Assembly (NCBI GenBank): GCA_015494815.1
Contig: WGAK01000275.1
Span: 1-28,826 of the forward strand
From: Anaerolineales bacterium
GTDB taxonomy: Bacteria; Chloroflexota; Anaerolineae; Anaerolineales; DRMV01
Direction of reading: 5' to 3'
Length of the DNA stretch: 28,826 bases
Below are positions 14,871 through 23,587 of the stretch, piece after piece. The notes beneath the pieces are model-generated. The model ran no database searches. It saw only the letters and a program-made list of their open reading frames with translations, and was not told where the DNA came from. Within the stretch, counting starts at the first letter, position 1, and every line of letters starts with the position of its first letter. The translations under genes and the position numbers were made by a program.

Positions 14871-16310
14871 ATGCCCCGCAAGGACATCCGCTTCGGCACC
14901 GATGGCTGGCGCGGCACCATCGCCGAGGATTACACCTTCGCCAATGTGCGCCGCGCCGCGCAGGGGTTCGCCCGCTATCTGTTGGACCAGGGCCACCGGG
15001 GCGCGTGGGTGGTGGTGGGGTATGACAAGCGTTTCCACTCCGAGAATTTCGCCGCGGCCGCGGCCGAGGTGCTGGCCGCCCACGACCTGCGGGTGTACCT
15101 CACCCAGGAGGCCACGCCCACGCCCGTGATTTCCTACGCGGTGGTGGACAAGGGCGCGGTGGCGGCCATCAACATCACCGCGTCGCACAACCCGCCCGGC
15201 GACAACGGCTTCAAAGTGCGCGACCAGCACGGCGGCGCGCTGCCCCCGGCCGCGCTGCGGGCCGTCGAGACGCACATCCCCGCGACCGAGGACGCGGTGG
15301 TGCGCGTGCCCCTGGCCGAAGCCCAGGCCCAGGGCCGGGTGGTGCTCTTCGACCCCAAGCCCGCCTACATCGCCCACCTGCGCGAGTTGGTGGACCTGGA
15401 GCGCATTCGCGACGCCGGCCTCAAGGTGCTGGTGGACCCCATGTGGGGCAACGGCGCGGGGTGGTTCCCCCGGCTCATCGGCGGCGGGCGCACGGTGGTG
15501 GAAGAAATCCACAATGTGCGCAATCCCATCTTCCCCGAGATGAAGCGGCCCGAGCCCATTCCGCCCAATGTGGATGTGGGCCTGGCCGAGACGGTGTGTC
15601 GCGGCGCGGATGTGCTCATCATCAACGACGGCGACGCCGACCGCCTGGGCCTGGGCGACGAGCACGGCCGCTTCGTGGATCAACTCAAGGTCTACGGCCT
15701 GCTGGCTTACTACTTCCTGGAAGTGCGGGGCGAGCGCGGGCCCATCGTCAAGACCATCTCGACCACCGCGCTGCTCAACAAGATGGGCCGGCAATACGGC
15801 GTGCCCGTATACGAGACGGGCGTGGGCTTCAAGTATGTGGCGCCCAAGATGCTGGAAGTGAACGCCCTGCTGGGCGGGGAAGAGTCGGGGGGCTACGCGT
15901 TCCGCAACCACGTGCCCGAGCGGGACGGCATCCTGGCCGGGCTGTATGTGCTGGACATGATGGTGCGGCTGAACAAGAAGCCGTCGGAGTTGGTGGACCT
16001 GCTCTTCCGCGAAGTGGGCCCCACCCACTACAAGCGCATTGATGTGCCCTTCCAGGGCGACCGGGGCCCCATCGAGGCCCGGGTGCGCGCGGCCCGACCC
16101 GCGACCATCGGCGGGCTCAAGGTGGTGGGCTTTCGGGACATTGACGGCTACCAGTTCTTGCTGGAAGACGGCGGCTGGCTGCTCATTCGCTTCTCGGGCA
16201 CCGAGCCCTTGCTGCGGGTGTATTGCGAGACCACGGACCCGGCCCGCCTGGACGCGATTCTGCACGACGGCCTGCGCATCGCGGGCGTAACCCCACCCGC
16301 GGAGGCTTGA
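14871..16310 (+). CDS. Phosphoglucomutase/phosphomannomutase family protein
   Basis: This is a 479-residue alpha-D-phosphohexomutase that moves phosphate between C1 and C6 (or an equivalent position) of sugar phosphates. All four family signatures are present: the phosphoserine loop TASHNP at 103-108 (S105), the metal loop DGDADR at 253-258, the sugar-specificity loop GEESGG at 336-341, and the phosphate loop RFSGTEP at 440-446. GEESGG is the form common in phosphoglucomutases, while GEMSGH marks many phosphomannomutases, so glucose phosphate is the more likely substrate; this is an inference. The opening KDIRFGTDGWRG is typical. The tatD gene follows after four bases and is probably co-transcribed. 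Confidence 0.92.
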   Translation: MPRKDIRFGTDGWRGTIAEDYTFANVRRAAQGFARYLLDQGHRGAWVVVGYDKRFHSENFAAAAAEVLAAHDLRVYLTQEATPTPVISYAVVDKGAVAAINITASHNPPGDNGFKVRDQHGGALPPAALRAVETHIPATEDAVVRVPLAEAQAQGRVVLFDPKPAYIAHLRELVDLERIRDAGLKVLVDPMWGNGAGWFPRLIGGGRTVVEEIHNVRNPIFPEMKRPEPIPPNVDVGLAETVCRGADVLIINDGDADRLGLGDEHGRFVDQLKVYGLLAYYFLEVRGERGPIVKTISTTALLNKMGRQYGVPVYETGVGFKYVAPKMLEVNALLGGEESGGYAFRNHVPERDGILAGLYVLDMMVRLNKKPSELVDLLFREVGPTHYKRIDVPFQGDRGPIEARVRAARPATIGGLKVVGFRDIDGYQFLLEDGGWLLIRFSGTEPLLRVYCETTDPARLDAILHDGLRIAGVTPPAEA

Positions 16311-16314
16311 GGCC

Positions 16315-17121
16315 ATGTGGGTGGACACCCACACGCACCTGCACCTGGACGCGTTCGACCCCGACCGGGACGCGGTGGTGCAACGGGCCCGCGCCGCGGG
16401 CGTGACCCGCTGGGTGGACCCCGCCCTGGATGTGCCCTCGGCCCGCCGCGCGCTGGCCCTGGCCGAGCAGTGCGGCGAGGGTTACTTCGTGGCCGTGGGC
16501 GTGCACCCCAACAGCGTGGCCCAGGCCTGGCGCGGTCGCCGCACCCTCGAGGCGCTGCGCGAGTTGGCAGAGCATCCGCGCGTGGTGGCCATCGGCGAGA
16601 TTGGCCTGGACTACTACCGGGACTACACCCCGCCCGCGCAGCAGCGGGCCGCACTGGAGGCGCAACTGGCCCTGGCCGCGGAGGTGGGCCTGCCCGTCAT
16701 TCTGCACCAGCGCGCGTCGGTGGACGACCTGCTGGATATGCTGGCCGACTGGGTCGCGGATTTGCGCGCCCAGGGGCATCCGTTGGCCGCGCGGCCGGGC
16801 GTGCTGCATTCCTTCTCGGGCACGGCGGAACAGGCCTTGCGGGCCGTGGCCTTGGGCTTCTTCATCGGCATCACGGGCCCGGTGACCTTCAAGAACGGCG
16901 CGACCATGCGGGCCGTGGCCCAGGCCGTACCCGCGGCGCGGCTGCTGGTGGAAACCGACGCGCCGTTCATGGCGCCGCATCCGCAGCGGGGCAAGCGCAA
17001 CGAGCCCGCGTGGGTCGTGTGGGTGGGGCGCAAGGTGGCCGAAGTGCGGGGTGTGCCGGAAGAAGAGATGGCGTTTGTCACAACGCGTAACGCCGAGACA
17101 TTGTTTCATTTCGTTACATAA
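16315..17121 (+). CDS. TatD family metal-dependent hydrolase/DNase
   Basis: This is a 268-residue TIM-barrel hydrolase of the TatD family, whose members act as 3'-5' exonucleases or related phosphoesterases. The metal ligands are in WVDTHTHLHL at 2-11, VGVHPN near 62, IGEIGLDYY near 88, ILHQRAS near 128, VLHSFSG near 162 and ETDAPFM near 217, followed by HPQRGKRNEP. The fit is complete and the length usual (about 255-270). GGAGG lies nine bases before the ATG, overlapping the end of the mutase gene, so the two are translationally linked. The stop codon lies 13 bases before the -35 box of the importer promoter, and no terminator is seen. Confidence 0.93.
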   Translation: MWVDTHTHLHLDAFDPDRDAVVQRARAAGVTRWVDPALDVPSARRALALAEQCGEGYFVAVGVHPNSVAQAWRGRRTLEALRELAEHPRVVAIGEIGLDYYRDYTPPAQQRAALEAQLALAAEVGLPVILHQRASVDDLLDMLADWVADLRAQGHPLAARPGVLHSFSGTAEQALRAVALGFFIGITGPVTFKNGATMRAVAQAVPAARLLVETDAPFMAPHPQRGKRNEPAWVVWVGRKVAEVRGVPEEEMAFVTTRNAETLFHFVT

Positions 17122-17134
17122 TGCTTTAGCAGCG

Positions 17135-17163
17135 TTGACAGGCTGGGGCCTTTATGCTATAGT
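17135..17163 (+). promoter_or_regulatory. Near-consensus extended -10 sigma-70 promoter of the ABC importer
   Basis: TTGACA (17135-17140) and TATAGT (17158-17163) are separated by exactly 17 bases, and TGC directly precedes the -10 box, giving an extended -10. The predicted start is near 17170, with a leader of about 42 bases to the binding-protein gene. This is the strongest promoter seen in the window. No operator-like palindrome was found beside it. Confidence 0.85.
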
Positions 17164-17211
17164 TTAGTTTGCCCTATTCGTAAAAGCCCACTCTCTCGGA
17201 AGGAGGAGTAT

Positions 17212-19839
17212 ATGTGGCGTAATCGCAAACTTTGGCTGGTGTTCGCTTTGGTAGCGATGCTGGCCCTCGCGTTGGCGGCTTGTGGTCAGGAGCAGGCTCC
17301 GGCCACCGAGGCTCCGGCCACCGAAGCGCCGATGACCGAAGAGGCGCAGCCGACCGAGGCCCCGCAGCCTACCGAAGAGGCGAAGCCGACCGAAGAGCCC
17401 AAGCCGGCGCACACCGGTGCCTGGGTGGACGAGGTGACCTTCATCACCGAGACCGACAGCCAGGCCGCGGTCACCCGGCTGCAAGAAGGGCTCATTGATG
17501 TTTATGCCTTCACCATCGGTAACCCCGACCTGTACAAGACGGCCAAAGAGGACCCCAACATCAAAGTTGTCGAGTTCTTCGGCGTCTACAACGAACTGAC
17601 CATCAACCCCTACGGCGTGGAAGCCGAGGATGGCGTCGTCACCGAGCGGGATGGCACCAAGGTCAAGCCCGAATTCGACAACGGCGCGATGAACCCCTTC
17701 GCCGACCCCAAGGTGCGCGAGGCCATGAACTGGCTGGTGGACCGGAACTACATCGCCCAGGAAATCATGGGCGGTCTGGCCACCCCCAAGTATCTGCCCA
17801 TCACCAGCGCCTTCCCCGACTATGCCCGCTACATTGACACCGTGCGGGAAGTCGAGGCCAAGTACGCCTACAACTTCGAGAAGGCCAAGGAAGTCATCAC
17901 CGCCGAAATGGAAGCCATGGGCGCGGAGATGGGTGAGGACGGCATTTGGACCTACAACGGCCAACCCGTCACCATCATCATCCTCATCCGTGTTGAAGAC
18001 GAGCGCAAGGAAATCGGCGACTATGTCGCCAACCAGTTGGAAGAACTGGGCTTCAAGGTCGAGCGCCGCTACGGTACCTTCTCCGACCTGGGCGCTTACT
18101 GGATTCGCGGCAACCCCGCGGACGGTGAGTGGCACATCTACACCGGCGGCTGGATTACCACCGCGGTGAGCCGCGACCAGGGCGGCAACTTCGAGTTCTT
18201 CTACACCCCGCGCGGGTTGGGCATTGCCCTGTGGCAGGCCTATCGCAACTCGCCCGACTTCGACACCGCGGCCGAGAAGTTGGCCAACAACGACTTCGCG
18301 GACATGGCCGAGCGCGACGAACTGTTCCGCACCGCGTTGAGCCTGGCCAACGAAGAGGCCGTGCGCATCTGGCTGGTGGACCAGAAGTCCTTCTCCGTGG
18401 TCCGCAGCGACATCCATGTGGCCTATGACCTGGCCGGCGGTATCTCCGGTGCGGTCTTGTGGCCCTACACCCTGCGCGTGGGCGACGAGCCCGGCGGCAG
18501 CGTGACCTGGGTGAACGCGGACATCCTGTCCGATGTGTGGAACCCGGTGGCCGGTTCCGACGCCATCTACGACATGCAGGCCATTCGGGCCACGGGCGAC
18601 TGGGGCGTCGTCAGCGACCCCTACACCGGCCTGGCCTGGCCGCAGCGCATCGAGAAGGCCGAGGTCTTCGCGGTGAAGGGCACCCCCATCACCAAGACCC
18701 TGGATTGGGTGAGCCTCGAGTTCGTGGATGAAATCCAGGTGCCCGACGACGCCTGGGTGGACTGGGACGCGGAAGCCCAGAAGTTCATCACCGCGGGCGA
18801 GAAGGGCGAGCCCATGACCGCTCGGGTCAAGAGCGTGGTGTACTATCCGGAAGACCTGTACGACAAGGTCACCTGGCACGACGGCAGCCCCTTCGATGTG
18901 GCCGACATCGTCATGAGCCTCATCATGACCTTCGACCGGGGCAAGGAAGCCAGCGCCATCTTCGACGAGTCCTACCAGCCTGACTTCGAGTCCTTCCTGA
19001 GCGTGTTCAAGGGCGTGCGCATCGTTTCCGAGCAACCGCTGGTCATCGAGTACTACACCGACTCCTTCCAGTTGGATGCGGAACTGAATGTGTCCACCCT
19101 GTGGCCGCAGTACGGCTACGGCGAGGGCGCCTGGCACACCGTGGCCCTGGGCGTGCTGGCCGAGCAGAACCAGGAACTGGCCTTCAGCGCGGACAAGGCC
19201 GACGCGCTGGAAATCGAGTGGATGAACTTCGTGGCCGGCCCGAGCCTGGAAATCCTGGCCAAGTACCTGGATCAGGCCATGGCCGACAACTACATCCCCT
19301 ACGCCAACACCATGAGCGCCTATGTGACCGAGGATGAGGCCAAGGCCCGCTGGGAGAACCTGAAGGCCTGGTACGACGCCAAGGGTCACTTCTGGGTCGG
19401 CACCGGTCCCTTCTACCTGGACGGCGTCTTCCCGCTGGAGAAGACCGTGGTGCTGAAGCGCTACGAGGCCTATCCGGACCCGTCGGACAAGTGGCTGGGC
19501 TTCGGTGAGCCCAAACTGGCCACCGTGTCCATCGAAGGGCCGGCCCGGGTCTCCACGAGCGCGGGCGAGGCGGTCTTCGATGTGTATGTGACCTTCCAGG
19601 ACGCGCCTTACCCCGCGGATGAAATCAGCGGCGTCAAGTACCTGCTGTTCGACTCCCAGGGTACGGTCGTGGCTTCGGGTTCCGCCGACCTGGTGGAAGA
19701 CGGACACTATCAGGTTACCCTGAGCGGTGATGTCCTCGGCCAACTGGGCGTGGGCGCCAACCGCCTGGAAGTGGCCGTCACCTCCATCCGGGTCTCGGTG
19801 CCCGCGCTGGAGAGCATCGAGTTCCTCTCCATCCCGTAA
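17212..19839 (+). CDS. ABC importer substrate-binding lipoprotein, family 5, apparently circularly permuted
   Basis: This 875-residue lipoprotein (LAAC, Cys24) has a repetitive T/E/A/P linker to about residue 68. Residues 72-425 resemble the second half of DppA/OppA: VDEVTFITETDSQAAVTRLQEG, then DPKVREAMNWLVDRNYIAQEI at 165-185, VANQLEELGFKVE and EEAVRIWLVDQKS. Residues 430-768 resemble the first half: a WNP segment, KVTWHDGSPFDVADIVMSLIM at 552-572, and TGPFYLDG with VVLKRYEAYPD at 731-756. In DppA these halves are in the opposite order, with the junction exactly between the equivalents of residues 768 and 72. Residues 770-875 look like an Ig-like beta domain. AAGGAGGAG precedes the ATG. The ligand is unknown; the family binds peptides, nickel, opines and sugars. 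The gene leads a complete importer operon. Confidence 0.87.
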   Translation: MWRNRKLWLVFALVAMLALALAACGQEQAPATEAPATEAPMTEEAQPTEAPQPTEEAKPTEEPKPAHTGAWVDEVTFITETDSQAAVTRLQEGLIDVYAFTIGNPDLYKTAKEDPNIKVVEFFGVYNELTINPYGVEAEDGVVTERDGTKVKPEFDNGAMNPFADPKVREAMNWLVDRNYIAQEIMGGLATPKYLPITSAFPDYARYIDTVREVEAKYAYNFEKAKEVITAEMEAMGAEMGEDGIWTYNGQPVTIIILIRVEDERKEIGDYVANQLEELGFKVERRYGTFSDLGAYWIRGNPADGEWHIYTGGWITTAVSRDQGGNFEFFYTPRGLGIALWQAYRNSPDFDTAAEKLANNDFADMAERDELFRTALSLANEEAVRIWLVDQKSFSVVRSDIHVAYDLAGGISGAVLWPYTLRVGDEPGGSVTWVNADILSDVWNPVAGSDAIYDMQAIRATGDWGVVSDPYTGLAWPQRIEKAEVFAVKGTPITKTLDWVSLEFVDEIQVPDDAWVDWDAEAQKFITAGEKGEPMTARVKSVVYYPEDLYDKVTWHDGSPFDVADIVMSLIMTFDRGKEASAIFDESYQPDFESFLSVFKGVRIVSEQPLVIEYYTDSFQLDAELNVSTLWPQYGYGEGAWHTVALGVLAEQNQELAFSADKADALEIEWMNFVAGPSLEILAKYLDQAMADNYIPYANTMSAYVTEDEAKARWENLKAWYDAKGHFWVGTGPFYLDGVFPLEKTVVLKRYEAYPDPSDKWLGFGEPKLATVSIEGPARVSTSAGEAVFDVYVTFQDAPYPADEISGVKYLLFDSQGTVVASGSADLVEDGHYQVTLSGDVLGQLGVGANRLEVAVTSIRVSVPALESIEFLSIP

Positions 19840-19878
19840 CCATGCGGCGAGACGCACGCATGTAGGGATACGCACAAC

Positions 19879-19915
19879 AAACAGGGGGCGGGCCATCCAC
19901 GCCCGCCCCTTGTTT
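19879..19915 (+). terminator. Intra-operon terminator/attenuator hairpin after the binding-protein gene
   Basis: AAACAGGGGGCGGGC (19879-19893) pairs with GCCCGCCCCTTGTTT (19901-19915) over 15 positions with one G-T wobble and a seven-base loop. Only a short T-run (GTTTTCC) is present. Placed between the binding-protein and permease genes, it probably ends or protects most transcripts so that the binding protein exceeds the membrane complex. The rest of the 126-base gap holds only the permease ribosome binding site. Confidence 0.65.
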
Positions 19916-19965
19916 TCCCCACCCCTCTGGGGGCAATCCCATCCCACTTGGACGAAGGTGGTGAT

Positions 19966-21108
19966 ATGGCCGAACAAGTTGGTGGCCCTGCGCCGCAAGG
20001 CGAGCAGCGAGGGACCGGGGCCCGTGGCGCCCCCAGCACCTGGAAGCGCTTGTTGCGCTACACCCTGACCCGCCTGGTGGCCTTGTTCATTACCGTGGTC
20101 ATCGGCGTGTACCTGACCATCCTCATCGCCAACATGGGCGGGTATGTGGATGAGATTCGGCGCTCTCAAATCCGCGAGCAAATCGCGGTCAAGTTCCAGA
20201 ACGACCCGGCTTTTCGGGCCCTGCCCCCCGAGGAGCGCCAAAAGCGCATTGACGCCGAGGTCGCGGTCGAAGAAAAGCGCCTGGGCCTGGACAAGCCTTT
20301 CCTGGTGCGCAGTTTCAATTACCTCAAGCATGCCTTGACCCTGGACCTGGGCCGCTCGGAGAACATGACCAGCGACTCGGGCTCGCGGCAGGTGCGCCTC
20401 ATCATCCTGGAGCGGCTGCCCGCGACCCTGGTGCTGTTCGGCACTTCCCAGATTGTGCTCTTCGCCATCGCCCTCTACATCGCGCTGTATCTGTCGCGAC
20501 ACTACGGCAGTTGGCTGGACCGCTTCTTCGTGGCCCTGTCGCCCCTGTCGTCGGCTCCGGGGTGGTTCTACGGCATCTTCCTCATCTTGATTTTCGCGGC
20601 CTGGCTGAAATGGCTGCCCTTCGGCGGCATGGTCTCGGTGCCGCCGCCGGAGAGCCCGGTGCGCTACGCCCTGGATGTGGCCTATCACATGATTCTGCCC
20701 ATTATGGCCCTGACGCTGAGTTCCATCTTCATCAGCGTGTATGGCTGGCGCACTTTCTTCTTGATTTTCTCCAGTGAAGATTATGTGGAAATGGCGCGGG
20801 CCAAGGGTGTGCACCCGCGGGCCATCGAGCGCCGGTACATTTTGCGGCCCACCCTGCCCACCATCATCACCAGTTTCGCCCTGGGGGTGATTGGCGTGTG
20901 GATGGGCGCGCCCATTTTCGAGACCATCTTCAACTGGCCGGGCCTGGGGCGGGTGCTCTTCCACGCGGTGCAGTTGTTTGATACCCCCGTCATCGTGGGC
21001 TCGAATGTGATTTTCGCCTACTTGCTGGCCCTGACCGTCTTCCTGCTGGACATCATCTACGCCATCGTAGACCCGCGGGTGACGGTAGGCGGTGGGCGCC
21101 AATCCTGA
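19966..21108 (+). CDS. ABC transporter permease, DppB/OppB type
   Basis: This 380-residue first permease of the importer has a basic N-terminal tail before TM1 (about 35-55). A helical extracytoplasmic segment follows, with PPEERQKRIDAEVAVEEKRLGLDKPF, a standard feature of DppB-like permeases. The permease core has ERLPATLVLFGTSQIVLFAIAL, and the cytoplasmic EAA loop is YVEMARAKGVHPRAIERRY followed by LRPTLPTI. The tail DIIYAIVDPRV is the usual DppB ending. The ATG at 19966 was chosen over an upstream TTG because AAGGTGGTG immediately precedes it and the protein begins normally there. It lies 34 bases before the second permease gene and is expected to form a heterodimer with that protein. Confidence 0.92.
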   Translation: MAEQVGGPAPQGEQRGTGARGAPSTWKRLLRYTLTRLVALFITVVIGVYLTILIANMGGYVDEIRRSQIREQIAVKFQNDPAFRALPPEERQKRIDAEVAVEEKRLGLDKPFLVRSFNYLKHALTLDLGRSENMTSDSGSRQVRLIILERLPATLVLFGTSQIVLFAIALYIALYLSRHYGSWLDRFFVALSPLSSAPGWFYGIFLILIFAAWLKWLPFGGMVSVPPPESPVRYALDVAYHMILPIMALTLSSIFISVYGWRTFFLIFSSEDYVEMARAKGVHPRAIERRYILRPTLPTIITSFALGVIGVWMGAPIFETIFNWPGLGRVLFHAVQLFDTPVIVGSNVIFAYLLALTVFLLDIIYAIVDPRVTVGGGRQS

Positions 21109-21142
21109 CCGATAGGACCTCGCGCAAGGAGGACAGTGCCCA

Positions 21143-22498
21143 ATGTTACGGGGTGCCTTCAAAGAACTTGTACGCTACCCTTCGGCTTTGGCCGGTCTGG
21201 TGGTCATCATCTTTTTGGTGGCGGTGTCCATTTACACGGTCATCACCATCCCTTACGAGGAGGCCATTCGGCTTTGGCGGGGCGGTGAGGAAATTTGGGG
21301 CGATGTGCCCAAACTGGCCGCGCCGGCGTGGTTCAACAACTTCACGGCCAAGAAGCGCCCGCTGACCATCAAGATGACCTCGGACGACGAAGCGGGCGTC
21401 GAGCGCAAGCAGGCCCAGGTCAGCGACGCTTTGTGGACCGACGATGTGGTCTACTCCTTCGACTACCCGTACGACGACTTCCCGCAAGAGATTGCCGTCA
21501 CCCTGCTCGCGCAGGTGCGTGAGAAGGCGCCGTATGTCTCCCTGATTTGGGTCAAGCCCGACGGCACGGAAGTGCGACTGGCCGACATGGCGGTGGAAGG
21601 CGGCAAGCGGGTCTATCGGGTGTCGCAGGACGAGAAACTGGGCCGCAAGTTGAAACTGCCCGAGAATGTCAACCCCGTGGTCGGCCTGTTTGCCGAAGAC
21701 CCCACGGCCGCGGAGCCCGTTCCGATGAAGGGCACTTATCAGGTGCGCCTGGAAGGCACGCTGTTCGAGCCCGAGGACACCCTGCAGAGCAAGTTGGTGG
21801 TCTATGGCACCGTCTACGGTTGGGCGGGCACCGACCATCTGCGCCGGGACCTGGGCATCGCGCTGCTCTGGGGTACGCCCGTGGCGCTGTCCTTCGGCCT
21901 GCTGGCGGCCATGGGCACCACGGTGCTCACCATGCTCATCGCGGCCATCGGCGTGTGGTACGGCGGCTGGGTGGACGCGCTGATTCAGCGCATCACCGAG
22001 GTCAACCTGGTGCTGCCCGTCTTGCCCATCTTGATTATGATTGGCGTGTTCTACACCCGCAGCCTGTGGGCCATGCTGGGCGTCATCATCCTGCTGAGCA
22101 TCTTCGGCGCGGGCATCAAGACCAACCGGGCCATCTTCTTGCAGGTCAAGGCCCAGCCCTACATCGAAGCCGCCAAAGCCTATGGGGCCAGCGACTGGCG
22201 CATCATTTTCTTCTACATGGTGCCCCGCATCATCCCCACCATCATCCCGTCGCTGGTTACCCTCATCCCCTCGTTCGTGTTCTTGGAGGCTTCGCTGGCC
22301 GTGTTGGGCCTGGGCGACCCGGTGCTGCCCACCTGGGGCAAGGTCATTGACGACGCGCGCGCCAACGGCGCCCTCTACCAGGGCCTGTATTACTGGGTGC
22401 TGGAGCCTTCGTTCTTGCTGATGATTACGGGCATTGGCTTCGCCATGCTGGGCTTCTCGCTGGATCGGGTGTTCAACCCGCGGCTGCGCGAACTGTAG
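21143..22498 (+). CDS. ABC transporter permease, DppC/OppC type, with large extracytoplasmic insert
   Basis: This is a 451-residue second permease, much longer than the usual 280-310. TM1 is at about 14-36. The family then expects a short loop to the GTD-x(2)-GRD motif, but here GTDHLRRD comes only at 229-236. The intervening residues (about 38-225) form a polar, apparently beta-rich domain with PYDDFPQEIAVTLLAQVREKAPYVSLIW and a second strand-rich part near 195-220. The permease core has the EAA loop YIEAAKAYGASDWRIIF near 340 and GLGDPVLPTWG near 389, both typical of DppC. AAGGAGG lies about ten bases before the ATG. The insert faces the binding-protein side and may contact the unusual binding protein; that is an inference. 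Confidence 0.9.
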   Translation: MLRGAFKELVRYPSALAGLVVIIFLVAVSIYTVITIPYEEAIRLWRGGEEIWGDVPKLAAPAWFNNFTAKKRPLTIKMTSDDEAGVERKQAQVSDALWTDDVVYSFDYPYDDFPQEIAVTLLAQVREKAPYVSLIWVKPDGTEVRLADMAVEGGKRVYRVSQDEKLGRKLKLPENVNPVVGLFAEDPTAAEPVPMKGTYQVRLEGTLFEPEDTLQSKLVVYGTVYGWAGTDHLRRDLGIALLWGTPVALSFGLLAAMGTTVLTMLIAAIGVWYGGWVDALIQRITEVNLVLPVLPILIMIGVFYTRSLWAMLGVIILLSIFGAGIKTNRAIFLQVKAQPYIEAAKAYGASDWRIIFFYMVPRIIPTIIPSLVTLIPSFVFLEASLAVLGLGDPVLPTWGKVIDDARANGALYQGLYYWVLEPSFLLMITGIGFAMLGFSLDRVFNPRLREL

Positions 22499-22533
22499 CC
22501 CACCGCATCCCCCTATGGAGTGAGAGTGGACCG

Positions 22534-23562
22534 ATGAGTGGTCAACCTTCTACCTCGGCGCAACCGGTGCTCAAGACCGAAGACCTGGTGCTGTACTTCC
22601 GCACGACCAAGGGCGTGGTGCAGGCCGTGGACCATGTGGACTTCGAACTGGATGAGGGGCGCGCGGTGGTGGTCATCGGCGAATCGGGGTGCGGCAAGAC
22701 CTCGTTCGCCAAGGCCGTGCTGCGGCTGCTACCGCGCAATGTCCATACCTACACCGGCCGGGTGTATCTGGACGGCCAGGACATCATGGCGCTGGACGAT
22801 GAAGACTTTCGGCTGCACATCCGCTGGGCCAAGATGTCCCTGGTGCCGCAAGCGGCCATGAACGCGCTCAACCCCGTGTTGCGGGTGAGCGACCAGGTCG
22901 CGGAGCCGCTGCTCATCCACGAAAAGGATGTCTCGCGCGAAGAGGCCCTGGAGCGGGCCCGCGAGATGTTCCGCTTCGTGGGGGTGCCCGAATCGTTCCT
23001 CAGTCGCTACCCCTTCGAATTGAGCGGCGGCATGCGGCAGCGGGTGGCCATCGCCATGGCCCTCATCACCCGGCCGCGGCTCATCATTCTGGACGAACCG
23101 ACCTCGGCCCTGGATGTGCTGACCCAGGCCAACATCATGAATGTGCTCAAGAAAATCAAGTGGGAGACCGGCACCAGTTACATGCTCATCACCCACGATG
23201 TGGCCACTTCCAGCGAGTTGGCCGACGATGTGGCCGTGATGTACGCGGGGCAAATGGTGGAGAACGCGGACGCGGAATCGTTCTTCAAGGAGCCGCTGCA
23301 TCCTTACGCCCGCATGCTCATGGCCGCGGTGCCCAAACTGCGTGGCGACGAAGACCTGGAGTTCATCCCCGGTCAGCCGCCCAGTTTGCTCGACCCGCCC
23401 ACGGGCTGCCGTTTCGCGGACCGGTGTCCCTTCCGCTTCGACAAGTGCGACCAAGACCCGCCCATGTTCCTGGTGGACGGGCGCAAGGTCAAGTGCTGGC
23501 TGTTCGAGAAAGACGCCCAGGGTGTGTACGGCACCCAGCCCGCGGTCGCCACGGGCGACTGA
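22534..23562 (+). CDS. ABC transporter ATP-binding protein, DppD/OppD type
   Basis: This is a 342-residue importer ATPase with Walker A GESGCGKTS at 49-57, a Q-loop around LVPQAAMNALNP, the ABC signature LSGGMRQR at 163-170, Walker B LIILDEPTSALD and the switch His in ITHDVATSS. The C-terminal oligopeptide/dipeptide ABC extension has PGQPPSLLDPPTGCRFADRC and four cysteines. In some DppD/DppF proteins this cluster holds a 4Fe-4S centre. The preference for MRQR after the signature glycines is typical of the D subunit. GGAGTGAGAG precedes the ATG. It pairs with the following ATPase, 25 bases downstream. Confidence 0.94.
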   Translation: MSGQPSTSAQPVLKTEDLVLYFRTTKGVVQAVDHVDFELDEGRAVVVIGESGCGKTSFAKAVLRLLPRNVHTYTGRVYLDGQDIMALDDEDFRLHIRWAKMSLVPQAAMNALNPVLRVSDQVAEPLLIHEKDVSREEALERAREMFRFVGVPESFLSRYPFELSGGMRQRVAIAMALITRPRLIILDEPTSALDVLTQANIMNVLKKIKWETGTSYMLITHDVATSSELADDVAVMYAGQMVENADAESFFKEPLHPYARMLMAAVPKLRGDEDLEFIPGQPPSLLDPPTGCRFADRCPFRFDKCDQDPPMFLVDGRKVKCWLFEKDAQGVYGTQPAVATGD

Positions 23563-23587
23563 ACCTGCCGGTTAGGGAGGCTTCCGC

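Noticed and set aside
17284..17412. Repetitive DNA encoding ATEAP/PTEE-type units
   Set aside because: It is the lipoprotein linker of the binding protein, not a separate repeat element or CRISPR.
17164..21162. A 1332-codon open frame on the minus strand opposite the importer genes
   Set aside because: Low-complexity composition (Gly, His, Val, Asp repeats), no domains and no ribosome binding site; the plus strand carries clear ABC-transporter genes.
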